DNA of 48,203 nucleotides from Kaistella haifensis DSM 19056 (GCF_000735695.2 NZ_JASZ02000018.1:1-48203), one strand, 5' to 3'. Positions 31,262 to 41,356 are shown, numbered from the stretch's first letter. Notes: generated from the sequence alone by a model not told the origin. Numbers and translations: made by a program.

Positions 31262-31489
31262 ATGAAATCATTAAAAATAAATCTTGATGAAAATGCCAGT
31301 TTCGAAAAACTGACGGAACTTTTGCTTCAGATCAAAGGCATCAAATCTGTAGAAATCATCGATGATGAAAACACAGAAAGCGATCTGAAAAAAGCATTTA
31401 CCAAAAGCAAAGAACAATTGAAAAAAGGAGAATATGAAAGCATCGTCAACGATATTTTCGATATCCTAATTACCAAAAAAGCAAAATAA
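31262..31489 (+). CDS. DUF2683 protein, second antitoxin-like paralogue
   Basis: A 75-residue protein that resembles the DUF2683 gene 380 bp upstream: both have LLxQIKGIKSV and a C-terminal SxEQxKKGEY. It carries an N-terminal beta strand (MKSLKINLDENASFEKLTEL) and no toxin gene follows; the M1 peptidase starts 15 bp after it. It lies just after the terminator of the first pair. It may be an orphan antitoxin, or the remnant of a second toxin-antitoxin pair. Confidence 0.7.
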   Translation: MKSLKINLDENASFEKLTELLLQIKGIKSVEIIDDENTESDLKKAFTKSKEQLKKGEYESIVNDIFDILITKKAK

Positions 31490-31504
31490 AAATTATTATT
31501 TCAA

Positions 31505-34015
31505 ATGAAGAAACTTATCCTATCCATCAGTTTACTCGGAATTTTGTTTACCGGAAATGCCTTCGCGCAGACCGAAACTTCCGGACGAGCAAAAGTGTAC
31601 CGACAAACCCATACCAAATCTACCGAACTGAAACATACGAAACTGAAGGTGAGTTTCGACTATGCGAAAGAGCAGATGAGTGGCGAAGAATGGTTGACTG
31701 CAAGTCCGTATTTTTACCCATCGGATTCTTTGGTTTTGGATGCAAAAGCCATGTTGATTCACGAAGTGGCTTTGGATAAAAATGGTTCGAAAACGCCTTT
31801 AAAATACGATTATAAAAATGATGTCCTGAAAATTAATTTAAACAAAACTTATAATCGAAACCAGGATTATACTGTTTACATCAAATATACGGCTCGTCCG
31901 AATGAGGTTAAAGACAAAGGAAGCGCAGCGATAACTGATGCAAAAGGACTTTACTTCATCAATGCGCAAGGAAAAGACACCGATAAACCAACTCAAATCT
32001 GGACTCAAGGAGAAACCGAAGCTAGTTCCGCGTGGTTTCCAACGATCGATAAACCCAACCAAAAAACCACTCAGGAAATCTACATGACTGTTCCGGATAA
32101 ATACGTCACTTTATCCAATGGTTTGATGAAATCTTCAACCAAAGAAAACAACGGAATGCGCACCGATCATTGGGTGATGGACAAAAAACATGCGCCATAT
32201 TTATTCTTCATGGGAGTAGGCGAGTATGCTGTGGTAAAAGATAAATGGAGAAATATTCCTGTAGATTATTATGTGGAGAAGGAATACGAACCTTACGCAA
32301 AACAAATTTTTGGAAATACTCCGGAAATGATAGAATTTTTCTCGAAGCGATTGAATTATGATTATCCTTGGGCTAAATATTCGCAAATTACTGCAAGAGA
32401 TTATGTTTCCGGAGCAATGGAAAATACCACAGCGGTTCTTCATCAGGAATCTGCTCAACAAAAACCTGGAGATTTAATCGATGAAAACAAATGGGAAGAT
32501 GTGATTTCTCACGAGCTTTTTCACCATTGGTTCGGCGATTTGGTTACCGCGGAAAGCTGGAGCAATCTTACTGTTAATGAGTCTTTCGCCAATTATTCCG
32601 AATACCTTTGGAACGAATACAAATACGGAAAAGATTTTGCCGATTATACTTTAATGAAAGCATCCGAAGGGTATTTCCGCGATCCATCCAATGTTTCCAA
32701 AGATTTGGTAAGATTCGATTATCATTCCAGAGAAGATATGTTTGATGCAGTTTCTTATAACAAAGGAGGTTCAATTCTTCATATGCTCAGAAATTATTTG
32801 GGTGATGATGCATTTTTTGAAGGATTAAATGATTATTTGAAAACCAATGAATACGGAACGGGCGAAGCACAGCAAGTTCGTCTTTCTCTGGAAAAAGTTT
32901 CCGGTAAAGATCTTAACTGGTTCTTCAATCAATGGTATTACGGAAGCGGCCATCCGAAAATTTCTTACACCACATCTTTTGAACCGGTGAAGAAAACGGT
33001 AACTGTGACTATTAATCAAAATCAAATTGGAGAAAATTTCCAGTTTCCATTGGCGATTGATGTGTACGAAAACGGAAAACCAACCAGAAAAAATGTTTGG
33101 GTTGCAGCGAGAGAAAAGAACGATTTTACTTTCCAAGTTGCCAAAAATCCTGATTTCATCAATATTAATGCAGAGGGAATTTTGTTAGCAGAATTCACCG
33201 AAACCAAAACACCGGAACAGTATTTCACGCAATATACCAACTCCAAAGAATTTTTGAGTAGATATAAAGCAGTGGAAAATGCGGTAGAAAACAAAGGTGT
33301 AAACCCGGCTTCACTCAAAACATTGGTTGCTGCGTTGAAAGATACCAACTTTAGAATCCGAATGAAAGCTTTGAGCGGATTAGATCTTTCGAAACCAGAT
33401 CAGGCAAAAGCAGCGCTTTCGGAAGTTGAAAAAATGGCTTCTAACGATCCGAAAACTTTGGTTCAAAGTGCAGCGATTTCAGCTTTAGCAAAAACAAAAG
33501 ACAAAAAATATTTGCCGCTTTTCGAAAAAGGAATGAATGCTATTTCTAATTCGGTAAAAGGAAGTTCACTCAGCGGGATTTCGCTTGTAGATCCTGCGAA
33601 AGTTGCCACGTTGGCCGACAAAATTGATTTGGAAAGCGCTAGTGAGGATTTAATTTCCGAACTTTTACCGGTTATCGTAAAAAACAAAATCGAAAAACAA
33701 ATGCCTGCAATTGCTTCTACAGCGGCGTTTTATCCTTTCATTAAATTCCAGAATCCGGAATTGGGAGCAGCAGCTGAAGAAGGTTTTAATTGGATTATGA
33801 GTTCCGATAATTTGAAAGCTACGGAAAATGTAACTAAAATTTTAACCCAAGTGAAAAAACAAATTGGTGAAAATCCACAAGCCAAAATGATGATTTTACA
33901 AATTTTGAAAGATGGACTTGCCAAAAAGATGACTATTTTAAAAGTAAATCCTTCGAGCCCAACCATCAATCAACAGATTGATGCGCTTAATAAAGCGATT
34001 GAAGCATACAAGTAG
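31505..34015 (+). CDS. M1-family aminopeptidase, secreted
   Basis: An 836-residue zinc metallopeptidase with a signal peptide (ends NAFAQ), an M1 N-terminal beta domain, the substrate-binding loop GAMENTT and the zinc motif HELFHHWFGD...NESFANY (HExxH-x18-E). The C-terminal 200 residues are helical, resembling HEAT repeats. It trims N-terminal residues from peptides, likely in the periplasm. Followed by a terminator; the short DUF2683 gene directly upstream is probably not functionally linked. Confidence 0.95.
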   Translation: MKKLILSISLLGILFTGNAFAQTETSGRAKVYRQTHTKSTELKHTKLKVSFDYAKEQMSGEEWLTASPYFYPSDSLVLDAKAMLIHEVALDKNGSKTPLKYDYKNDVLKINLNKTYNRNQDYTVYIKYTARPNEVKDKGSAAITDAKGLYFINAQGKDTDKPTQIWTQGETEASSAWFPTIDKPNQKTTQEIYMTVPDKYVTLSNGLMKSSTKENNGMRTDHWVMDKKHAPYLFFMGVGEYAVVKDKWRNIPVDYYVEKEYEPYAKQIFGNTPEMIEFFSKRLNYDYPWAKYSQITARDYVSGAMENTTAVLHQESAQQKPGDLIDENKWEDVISHELFHHWFGDLVTAESWSNLTVNESFANYSEYLWNEYKYGKDFADYTLMKASEGYFRDPSNVSKDLVRFDYHSREDMFDAVSYNKGGSILHMLRNYLGDDAFFEGLNDYLKTNEYGTGEAQQVRLSLEKVSGKDLNWFFNQWYYGSGHPKISYTTSFEPVKKTVTVTINQNQIGENFQFPLAIDVYENGKPTRKNVWVAAREKNDFTFQVAKNPDFININAEGILLAEFTETKTPEQYFTQYTNSKEFLSRYKAVENAVENKGVNPASLKTLVAALKDTNFRIRMKALSGLDLSKPDQAKAALSEVEKMASNDPKTLVQSAAISALAKTKDKKYLPLFEKGMNAISNSVKGSSLSGISLVDPAKVATLADKIDLESASEDLISELLPVIVKNKIEKQMPAIASTAAFYPFIKFQNPELGAAAEEGFNWIMSSDNLKATENVTKILTQVKKQIGENPQAKMMILQILKDGLAKKMTILKVNPSSPTINQQIDALNKAIEAYK

Positions 34016-34040
34016 TTTTTACTTTGCCCATAATTTTTTT

Positions 34041-34067
34041 GCCGGAGCTTGTAGTTTCGGCTTTTTT
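34041..34067 (+). terminator. Terminator after the M1 peptidase
   Basis: GCCGGAGC (34041-34048) pairs with GTTTCGGC (34054-34061) using two G-U pairs and is followed by T6. Confidence 0.7.
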
Positions 34068-34117
34068 ATTTTTCAGTGGAAAATATTTTTCAGAAATTTG
34101 TTTAAAATTTAAGCAGT

Positions 34118-35443
34118 ATGAACTATGGTATTGAGGCGGCAAGCTTCCACGTTCCTTCCCTTTATTTGGAAATTAAGGAGTTAGCAGAAAAAAGAAATAT
34201 AGAACCCGCAAAACTCGAGAAAGGTTTGGGTTTACACAAAATGGCTTTACCCGATGTACATGAAGATGCAGCTACATTCGCAGCAGAAGCTTTACTGAAA
34301 CTTATTGAAGATAACCAGCTTAACCCCAAAGATATTTCCCGAATTTATCTCGGAACCGAAAGTGCTTTAGATGCGGCAAAACCGACAGCGACTTACGCAA
34401 TGCAAATGGTGGAAAACGTTTTGGAAAAAGATTTCGGGAAACGTTGTTTCAAAAATTGCGATGTGGTGGACATGACTTTCGCGTGTGTAGGCGCGGTAGA
34501 TGCGCTCCAGAATTGCTTAGATTTTTGTAGAGTAAATCCAGGAAAAAAAGCCGTTGTTATTGCTTCTGATTATGCAAAATATGAGTTGGCAAGTTCCGGA
34601 GAATACACCCAAGGTGGCGGTGCAGTAGCACTTCTTTTGTCCAATAATCCTCAGCTTTTAGAAATAGAAAATGTGTACGGAGTGGCTACAGAAAGCGTTT
34701 TTGATTTCTTTAAACCAAGAAGAATTGCCTTGAAATCCGATTTAGCTTCAGCTACAGAATTCATGCCCGATAAAATTGAGATTTTCACGGATGAACCGGT
34801 TTTCGACGGACAATATTCCAACCAATGTTATCAAGACAGAATTCGCGAAGCTTACGAGCATTATAAAGAACAAACAGGAATTGAAAAGCCCTATGAAAAC
34901 TGGCGTTACCTGATTTTCCATTTGCCGTATGCATTCCATGGGAAAAGGGTTTTTACCGAAATTTACAGCTTAGAAAACGGACTTTCTTACCAAAGCCCAG
35001 AAGAGCAAAAAGCGGTTGCCAAATCCGAAGATTATATAAAATTTATTAATGAAAAAATAGAACCTTCGCAGCGCGCTTCTTCGGAAGTTGGGAATATGTA
35101 CACGGCTTCTATTTTTATGGCTTTGCTTTCTGCGATGCAGGTGAGCTACGATCAAAATGAAAATTTAGAAGATCAAGAAATCGGATTTTTAGCTTACGGA
35201 AGCGGTTCGAAAGCTAAAGTTTTTGTCGGACAAGTTGGAAAATCTTGGCGAGAAGTGGTTCAGAAATGGAATATTTTCGAAAATCTGAAAAACAGAAAAG
35301 CTATTGATTTTGAAACCTACGAAAAACTCCACCGAAAACAATTGGAATCATCGGTAAATCCGAATTATAAAGGATTTGGACTGAAAAGTATCGAAACTGA
35401 AAACCCACTTTCTTTGGGAGCAAGATTTTATCATTATCAATAA
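34118..35443 (+). CDS. mvaS: Hydroxymethylglutaryl-CoA synthase
   Basis: A 441-residue thiolase-fold enzyme that condenses acetyl-CoA with acetoacetyl-CoA to HMG-CoA, the entry to the mevalonate route of isoprenoid synthesis. The acylated nucleophile is Cys123 in DMTFACVGAVDAL, with Glu82 in LGTESALD as the general base. FHLPYAFHGKR gives the histidine of the oxyanion site and the PxxFHxGKR motif. Flavobacteria use the mevalonate pathway, so this fits. The rest of the pathway is not in the window. Confidence 0.93.
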   Translation: MNYGIEAASFHVPSLYLEIKELAEKRNIEPAKLEKGLGLHKMALPDVHEDAATFAAEALLKLIEDNQLNPKDISRIYLGTESALDAAKPTATYAMQMVENVLEKDFGKRCFKNCDVVDMTFACVGAVDALQNCLDFCRVNPGKKAVVIASDYAKYELASSGEYTQGGGAVALLLSNNPQLLEIENVYGVATESVFDFFKPRRIALKSDLASATEFMPDKIEIFTDEPVFDGQYSNQCYQDRIREAYEHYKEQTGIEKPYENWRYLIFHLPYAFHGKRVFTEIYSLENGLSYQSPEEQKAVAKSEDYIKFINEKIEPSQRASSEVGNMYTASIFMALLSAMQVSYDQNENLEDQEIGFLAYGSGSKAKVFVGQVGKSWREVVQKWNIFENLKNRKAIDFETYEKLHRKQLESSVNPNYKGFGLKSIETENPLSLGARFYHYQ

Positions 35444-35465
35444 TTTTTAGTTTTTAAAAGAGAAA

Positions 35466-35493
35466 AGCCGTTTCAGTTGAAGCGGCTTTTTTT
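35466..35493 (+). terminator. Terminator after mvaS
   Basis: A nine-pair stem (AGCCGTTTC 35466-35474 with GAAGCGGCT 35479-35487, one G-U pair) is followed by T6. It can also serve as the minus-strand end of the next gene. Confidence 0.85.
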
Positions 35494-35522
35494 AATTAAT
35501 GATATTAAATATTTTTAAAAAA

Positions 35523-36752
35523 TTACACCGCAAATTCCTTTGGTTCCTGAAATTTTTCCCCGGAAATTTTGGTGACAAACATTGCGGCAACGGTGTCTCC
35601 GGTAGAATTGAGAACAGTCGCCAACGGATCCACCAAAGTTCCAATAATCATCACCGCCGGAATGGCTTCCACAGGAAGTTGGTAAACGGAAATCATCAAC
35701 ATTTCGCCGATGTAGCCTCCATTCGGGATTCCGCCCGCAACAATACTCACGAAAATGGTAATTCCTAATGCTAAAAGCAAATTCATTGGATCGAAAAAAT
35801 CGCGCCCAATAATGAGAAATGCAACATAAATTTTAATAATAGAAGACATCGACGAACCGTTTTTGTGAAGCGTACTTCCAATCGGAATTACGATATTGGC
35901 GATGGCATCGGGAACGCCAATTCTTGCGGCTGCTTGAAGATTTGCGGGCATCGTAGCGAAACTACTGCAAGTGGATATTGCCGTTAAACTTGGGTAAATA
36001 TTGTTTTTCCAAAAGATTTTTACACCATCTTTTCCTTTTGCTACAAATGCATAAATCGAGAAAAAAACAAGAAAATAAACCACGCCGGCTGCGTAATACA
36101 AACCGAGCGGTTTAGCATAAAAGCCAAAAAGTTGAGGTCCAACCGTCGCGACCTGATAAGCGAAATAAGCACCCAAACCAATGGGAGCGGCCTTCATTAC
36201 TAATAATAAAAGTTCTTTCATCACTTTGTAGCCGGAAGCGAGAAAAAGGGTAAAATGTTTTCCTGCATCACCGGTTTTTCTGGCTGCGGTTCCGGTGAGA
36301 AAGGCGAAAATCAATAATGCAAGCATATTTTTTCGAGAAAAAAGTTCGGTAAATTCTCCGACTGTGAAGAAACTTACAATTCGATCGCCCCAAGTTGCGT
36401 TGTTGCCGGTTTCCAGGATTTCTTTAGAGGTTGAAGGCAATGCTTCAGTGGGAGAAAAATACACCGCGGTAATCGTAAAAAGAGCTGCAATGATGATGAA
36501 TAAAAGAAATGTAAAAATCATTGAGAAAATAATTTTACCAAATTTCGATTGCTCTTCCAGTGAAGCAATGGAATTAGAAACTGCGAAAAAAACCAATGGA
36601 ACGACACTTACAAACAATAAATTAAGGAAAATATCGCCAAGTGGTTTAAGAAAATCCACCGCTTTTGGAAAGAAAATCCCAATGAAACTTCCGGCGGTGA
36701 TCCCGATAATCAGAAGTATAATTCCTGAATAATTTTTTATTAATTGTTTCAT
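35523..36752 (-). CDS. Dicarboxylate/amino acid:cation symporter (DAACS)
   Basis: A membrane carrier of about 409 residues with eight or more hydrophobic segments and the family's substrate-binding hairpin loop with the serine-rich motif AISTCSSFATMPANL (about residues 258-272) and GSTLHKNGSSMSS. These proteins take up glutamate, aspartate, succinate or related acids with sodium or protons. The ATG at 36752 is chosen over an upstream TTG at 36761, and a clear promoter lies at 36774-36801. It faces the giant secreted-protein gene divergently. Confidence 0.9.
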   Translation of the reverse strand: MKQLIKNYSGIILLIIGITAGSFIGIFFPKAVDFLKPLGDIFLNLLFVSVVPLVFFAVSNSIASLEEQSKFGKIIFSMIFTFLLFIIIAALFTITAVYFSPTEALPSTSKEILETGNNATWGDRIVSFFTVGEFTELFSRKNMLALLIFAFLTGTAARKTGDAGKHFTLFLASGYKVMKELLLLVMKAAPIGLGAYFAYQVATVGPQLFGFYAKPLGLYYAAGVVYFLVFFSIYAFVAKGKDGVKIFWKNNIYPSLTAISTCSSFATMPANLQAAARIGVPDAIANIVIPIGSTLHKNGSSMSSIIKIYVAFLIIGRDFFDPMNLLLALGITIFVSIVAGGIPNGGYIGEMLMISVYQLPVEAIPAVMIIGTLVDPLATVLNSTGDTVAAMFVTKISGEKFQEPKEFAV

Positions 36753-36773
36753 AAAGTTCAAAATTTAACCTTG

Positions 36774-36801
36774 CAAATGTAATTGTTTAGAACGACATCA
36801 A
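36774..36801 (-). promoter_or_regulatory. Promoter of the dicarboxylate symporter gene
   Basis: On the minus strand TTG (36799-36801), 17 nt, then TACATTTG (36774-36781) is an exact Bacteroidota consensus match; transcription should start near 36767, 15 nt before the ATG. The divergent plus-strand gene has a TACATTTG box at 36819-36826 but no well-spaced -33 box. Confidence 0.7.
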
Positions 36802-36843
36802 CTTGGTGAGAATCTTTATACATTTGCATATATATTTTTTAGT

Positions 36844-39800
36844 GTGAAGAATTTTTTTACTTTTTTAGTGGTCCTCACTTCATTTTGGCAATCTTTTTAT
36901 GAAGCTCAGGTTTGTCAGTCGCTTTCTGTAACCGATGCAGTGGGAAATAGTGATGTTTTGGTGGATTGTAATTATCCGTTGGTGAACAATAATCGGTGTT
37001 TGACTCTTAATGCTTCTGCGCCTACAACTCGCGCAACCGATACATATTCGGTATCTTCGACTGCTTATTCGCCGTATATTCCTTATAATAGTGGAACCGC
37101 TCTAAATGCAGATTATGATGATTTATTTGCTTCTTCGATTGATATTCCGTTCACGTTTTGCTTTTTCGGAAAATATTATAACAAAGTTGTTGTGGGTTCC
37201 AATGGTCTCATCACTTTTGACCTTTCTCAATTAAATAAAATCAGTTTTCCAAATATTGCGCATAATAATCCGCATCCTTTGTTACCTGGAAATTCAATTT
37301 TCGGAGTGTATCAGGATTTAACTTTCCCGGCTTCGGAACCTTCGGAAATTTATTATTCGGTGATTGGAACGGGTTTTTGTAGAAAATTGGTCATTAATTT
37401 TTATCAAGGAAGATTGGTTGGTTGTGATGAAAGAGTTTCTACGCAGATTGTACTTTCAGAATTCACTAATGAAATTGAGATTTTTGTTGAAGATAAAAAA
37501 TTACCGTGTTCTACAGCCAGATTTTCGAATTCACTTTTAGGAATTATGAATGAGGACGAAACGCTCGGATATTCGCCTACCAATAGGAATACCGGAGTTT
37601 GGGCAGCACAGAATGAAGGCTGGAAATTTTCACCAAACGGAGCTGTAATCGGTCCGGTCATTGATTGGTTTGATGTTAATAATTCTTATTTGGGAACTGG
37701 AAATTCTATTTCGGTTTGCCCGGAAAACAACACGACTTATCGAGCTAGAGCGACTTATAATATTTGTGGAGCACCACAGGTTTTCACGGATGATATTAAT
37801 GTCAATTTTGCTCCGGATTATCCGCTTGCCAAAAATTTCACCAAAACTTTTTGTATAACCAGCGGAGCTTCGGAAAGCATCAATTTGGATGATTATCAAC
37901 AAAATGTAACTCCCCAAAATGTTGGAAATTTTAATTTTACTTATCATAATTTAGCAACCGATGCGGGAGCTGGGAATAATCCAATCGGTGCGAATGTTTC
38001 CATAAATAGCAATACGACTTATTTTGTAAGAATTCAGAATAAGACGAATCCAAACTGTTTCCGAGTTGCTGAGTTGATGTTCGAGTTCATCAGTAATGTA
38101 CTTTTGGGAACAAGGGTAAATTTATGTGATTCAAATAACGATGGAGTTGAAAATAATTACCAGCTTTCGAAATTCGATAATCAATTATTTACTCCCGGTT
38201 CTGGCGCAACAATCAGTTATTACGCCAATCAAGCAGATGCAGATAATGCGATAAATCAAATTACAGTTGCGGATATTACGTCAACTACGCAATTTTGGGT
38301 GCGATATGCTACAAGTTCTTGCTCGATGGTTTTTGGTCCTATTTCAATAAGTTTTACTCCTGGACCGGCGGTGACTACGCCGATTAATTTTCCGGTAACC
38401 ACTTGCGATTTTAATGATGATAAACAAGAATCTTTCGATTTTTCTACCAATCTCGATAGTTTGGTGACCAGCGAAACTGGTGTTACAATTTCGTATTATA
38501 GTACTTTTCAAGAAGCGTATGATGGTTTTGGGTTCAGTTTGAGTACCATTCATAATGGGCAATATTCTGTATTTGCAAGGGTTGCTTATCCGGGAGGATG
38601 TTTTTCTATTGCAGAAATTAAATTTGATGTTACTTTTACAAATGTTCCTGCCACTGCGAAATCGATTTCTATTTGTTTTAATGGTACAGACGATGTTCCG
38701 GTAGATTTGGTAGCGCTTTCCCAAACAATGTACAACAGCACAGCTCCCGGAATTACGGTTACCTTTTACAATAATCAGAATGATGCTGAATTTCCTCAAA
38801 ATGCAATTTCACCATCTCAAGTGATTACAGGTGATGGATATCAAGTGTACAAAACTTTTTATGTGCGTTTTGAGAATGCGGATCATTGTTATACTGTTCG
38901 GCCTTTAACTATTTCTCTTATTCATCCCGTTGCGATGAAAACCGATTTCGGTGTTTGTGATACAGGAAATAATGTTAGCGAATCCGTAAATCTTACCGAC
39001 TATAGTTGGCAAATTGCAGGTTCGCAAACCGCAACGATTTCTTATTTCCTAAGCAATGCGGATGCAGTAAGTGGAGCTAATCCTCAAACGAATATTCTTT
39101 TATCGGACACTCAGATTTATTATGTTAAAGTTCAGGTCGAAAGTTGTGTGGAAATTTATCCGATTACCGTTAAATTAGTGGCTGCTCCGAATGTCAATTT
39201 TAATAATAATTTTACGGCAAATAATATTTGCGACAACAATAACGATGGACAGGAACCTTTTGATATTACTCAATATGAAAGTTCTATTTATAATGATACG
39301 GCGTCCGTTTATTTTAGTTATTACCGAAATTATGATCCGTCATATCAATCTTTAAATAACCCAATTTACAATCCGAAATCTTATTTAGCTTCTGCCAATA
39401 ATACGGTTTATGTGAAAGTTCAATTCACCGCAAGTGGATGTTTTTCGATTGTTGCATTAAATTTGAAAATTAATTTTTTACCTACGATTATCCTTTCTGA
39501 AGCAACTTTAAGAAGATGCGATCCGTCTTTTGATCTTAATGAAAGCTTTAATCTGAATGAGGCAACTTCTACGATGTTTGATCAGTCGCAAAATTCAGTT
39601 CAGCTTTCCGATACTAAAATCACCTATTACAAGACGTTAGCGGAAGCGAATGCAGGTTTGGTTTCTTCCCAAATTCCTTCTTCTCAAACTACCGATAATG
39701 CGCTTACCACAATCTATGCGAGGTTTGAGTCTTTACTGACGGGTTGTTTTTCGGTACAAGCAATTCATTTGAAAACTTATTTTCCGCCAAAAGCGATTAA

Positions 39801-41067
39801 TTCAGTAATCAGTGGAATTTGCGATAGCAATTTGAATGGTAAATATGAAGTTAATCTTTTGAATTATACTTCTCAAATGGTTGATTTCTTTGATCCTGAA
39901 AACCATTTTAAATTTTATTTAAATGAAACAGATGCTCAGAACGATCAGAATGAAATAACCAATCCTCCCAATTTTGAAATTGCTGCTTTGCCTGCGAGAA
40001 TTTGGGTGAAAGTTGAAAATGTTCCGGGATGTAATGACCTCGCATTCATCGATTTACAAGCTAGAGCTAAGGTTGTATTGGCTAATTCTGGTCCGTTTAC
40101 TTCGGAATCTTGCGATGCTGGAAACGATGGAAGTGAAGTGGTAGATTTAACCCAATTTGAAGCGCAAATGCTTGCAGGCGGAACCTTTACTTATTATCCG
40201 TCGCTTGCAGATTTGAATAACAATACCAATGCGATCACCAATCCGAAAGCGTTTCTGTTTAAAATTGGTCCCGGCGAAAATCGTATTTATGTGAAAGTGG
40301 ATTCAGCGGGTTTTTGTCCGGAAATGACAATTATTAATGTTCGTTTCAAAGTGACACCGTTTTTTTCTATTCCTGATCATTATTTTTGTCCGTACGATGG
40401 CGATGCTGTTGACATAAAACCAAATTTTTCAGGATTAAATCTCGTTTCTTATGAATGGAAAAATCCAGCAGGAGAAGTGTTTTCTACAGATTCGGAATTG
40501 CTTGGTGTGAATCTCGTGGGTACTTACTCAATCACGGTTACAGCTGAAAATGGTTGTCCTTTCACCACAACTTTTGAAGTGAAAAATTATGAAGTTCCGA
40601 TTATCACGCAACTTGTTCCGAACGATAATTCGTTTACGGTAATCGCCACAGGAAGCAAACCTATTTTATATTCCATTGATGGAATTAATTGGCAAACGAG
40701 CAATGTTTTTGTGAATTTACCGAAAGGGGTAACAACTTTTTATGTGAAGTTTGAAAATGAAGAATGCAGAGGATTACCAAAAAAAGGCGTTGTTCTAGAT
40801 ATTCCGAATGTGTTTACTCCAAATGAAGATGGAATTAATGATTTTTGGACGATCAAAGGTTTGGATGTTTTTGAAGGTCAACAATCTTCGATTCAGGTTT
40901 TTGATCGTCAACAAATCATGGTTTTCGAGCAGAAATCGGCGGATCAATTTGTTTGGAACGGAAAATGGCTCGGTCGTCCGGTTCCTACCACAACTTATTG
41001 GTATGTTATCACGCTTCCCGATGGGCGACTTTATAAAGGTTGGGTAGTGGTGAAAAACCGAAATTAA
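36844..41067 (+). CDS. Giant type IX-secreted protein with about ten repeated modules and a type B sorting domain
   Basis: A 1407-residue exported protein (GTG start; signal peptide to EAQ). A first region (to about residue 240) has cell-surface beta structure. Then a module recurs about every 90-100 residues, each starting with a Cys-Asp and an acidic/Asn-rich turn such as CDSNNDG, CDNNNDG or CDAGNDG (residues 336, 427, 520, 610, 704, 795, 891, 992, 1089 and 1181). The end, NVFTPNEDGINDFWTI and TYWYVITLPDGRLYKGWVVVK, is the gliding-associated type B C-terminal domain that directs type IX export and attachment. Probably a surface adhesin or glycan-binding protein. Confidence 0.9.
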   Translation: MKNFFTFLVVLTSFWQSFYEAQVCQSLSVTDAVGNSDVLVDCNYPLVNNNRCLTLNASAPTTRATDTYSVSSTAYSPYIPYNSGTALNADYDDLFASSIDIPFTFCFFGKYYNKVVVGSNGLITFDLSQLNKISFPNIAHNNPHPLLPGNSIFGVYQDLTFPASEPSEIYYSVIGTGFCRKLVINFYQGRLVGCDERVSTQIVLSEFTNEIEIFVEDKKLPCSTARFSNSLLGIMNEDETLGYSPTNRNTGVWAAQNEGWKFSPNGAVIGPVIDWFDVNNSYLGTGNSISVCPENNTTYRARATYNICGAPQVFTDDINVNFAPDYPLAKNFTKTFCITSGASESINLDDYQQNVTPQNVGNFNFTYHNLATDAGAGNNPIGANVSINSNTTYFVRIQNKTNPNCFRVAELMFEFISNVLLGTRVNLCDSNNDGVENNYQLSKFDNQLFTPGSGATISYYANQADADNAINQITVADITSTTQFWVRYATSSCSMVFGPISISFTPGPAVTTPINFPVTTCDFNDDKQESFDFSTNLDSLVTSETGVTISYYSTFQEAYDGFGFSLSTIHNGQYSVFARVAYPGGCFSIAEIKFDVTFTNVPATAKSISICFNGTDDVPVDLVALSQTMYNSTAPGITVTFYNNQNDAEFPQNAISPSQVITGDGYQVYKTFYVRFENADHCYTVRPLTISLIHPVAMKTDFGVCDTGNNVSESVNLTDYSWQIAGSQTATISYFLSNADAVSGANPQTNILLSDTQIYYVKVQVESCVEIYPITVKLVAAPNVNFNNNFTANNICDNNNDGQEPFDITQYESSIYNDTASVYFSYYRNYDPSYQSLNNPIYNPKSYLASANNTVYVKVQFTASGCFSIVALNLKINFLPTIILSEATLRRCDPSFDLNESFNLNEATSTMFDQSQNSVQLSDTKITYYKTLAEANAGLVSSQIPSSQTTDNALTTIYARFESLLTGCFSVQAIHLKTYFPPKAINSVISGICDSNLNGKYEVNLLNYTSQMVDFFDPENHFKFYLNETDAQNDQNEITNPPNFEIAALPARIWVKVENVPGCNDLAFIDLQARAKVVLANSGPFTSESCDAGNDGSEVVDLTQFEAQMLAGGTFTYYPSLADLNNNTNAITNPKAFLFKIGPGENRIYVKVDSAGFCPEMTIINVRFKVTPFFSIPDHYFCPYDGDAVDIKPNFSGLNLVSYEWKNPAGEVFSTDSELLGVNLVGTYSITVTAENGCPFTTTFEVKNYEVPIITQLVPNDNSFTVIATGSKPILYSIDGINWQTSNVFVNLPKGVTTFYVKFENEECRGLPKKGVVLDIPNVFTPNEDGINDFWTIKGLDVFEGQQSSIQVFDRQQIMVFEQKSADQFVWNGKWLGRPVPTTTYWYVITLPDGRLYKGWVVVKNRN

Positions 41068-41106
41068 AACCCAAATTTTCAGAATAATCCTAGCTTTTAA
41101 TAAATT

Positions 41107-41142
41107 AAAATCCGTTTCAGCAATGATTCGGATTTTTTTTTT
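41107..41142 (+). terminator. Terminator after the giant secreted protein
   Basis: AAAATCCG (41107-41114) pairs with CGGATTTT (41129-41136), with a T run from 41133 to 41142. Confidence 0.75.
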
Positions 41143-41251
41143 GAATTTAATTTTAATTTATAAATATCATGGGAAGGCTTATTAATAAAAGAATTTTCAA
41201 GGTTTATTAATTTTTTAATAAAAATATTTTTAAAAATTTCACTACTTTGTA

Positions 41252-41283
41252 TTGCATATTACTAAACTTATTTTATATCTTTG
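41252..41283 (+). promoter_or_regulatory. Promoter of the PadR-PspC operon
   Basis: TTG (41252-41254), 21 nt and TATCTTTG (41276-41283) match the flavobacterial consensus. The predicted start near 41290 leaves a leader of about 67 nt containing two tiny ORFs. Confidence 0.65.
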
Positions 41284-41314
41284 CATTGTAAGAATGAGAT
41301 TCCAAATTTAAGAG

Positions 41315-41356
41315 ATGGAAAATATTAGAAAGAAACCAATTAATAACCTCAAATAA
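41315..41356 (+). other. 13-codon leader ORF before padR
   Basis: ATG at 41315 opens MENIRKKPINNLK and its TAA at 41354-41356 lies 1 bp before the PadR ATG. Such a spacing would allow translational coupling. It may equally be chance in AT-rich DNA. Confidence 0.3.

Noticed and set aside
36819-36826. TACATTTG as a full promoter for the giant secreted protein
   Set aside because: No TTG lies 17-23 bp upstream (the nearest is 13 bp away), so only the -7 box is noted.
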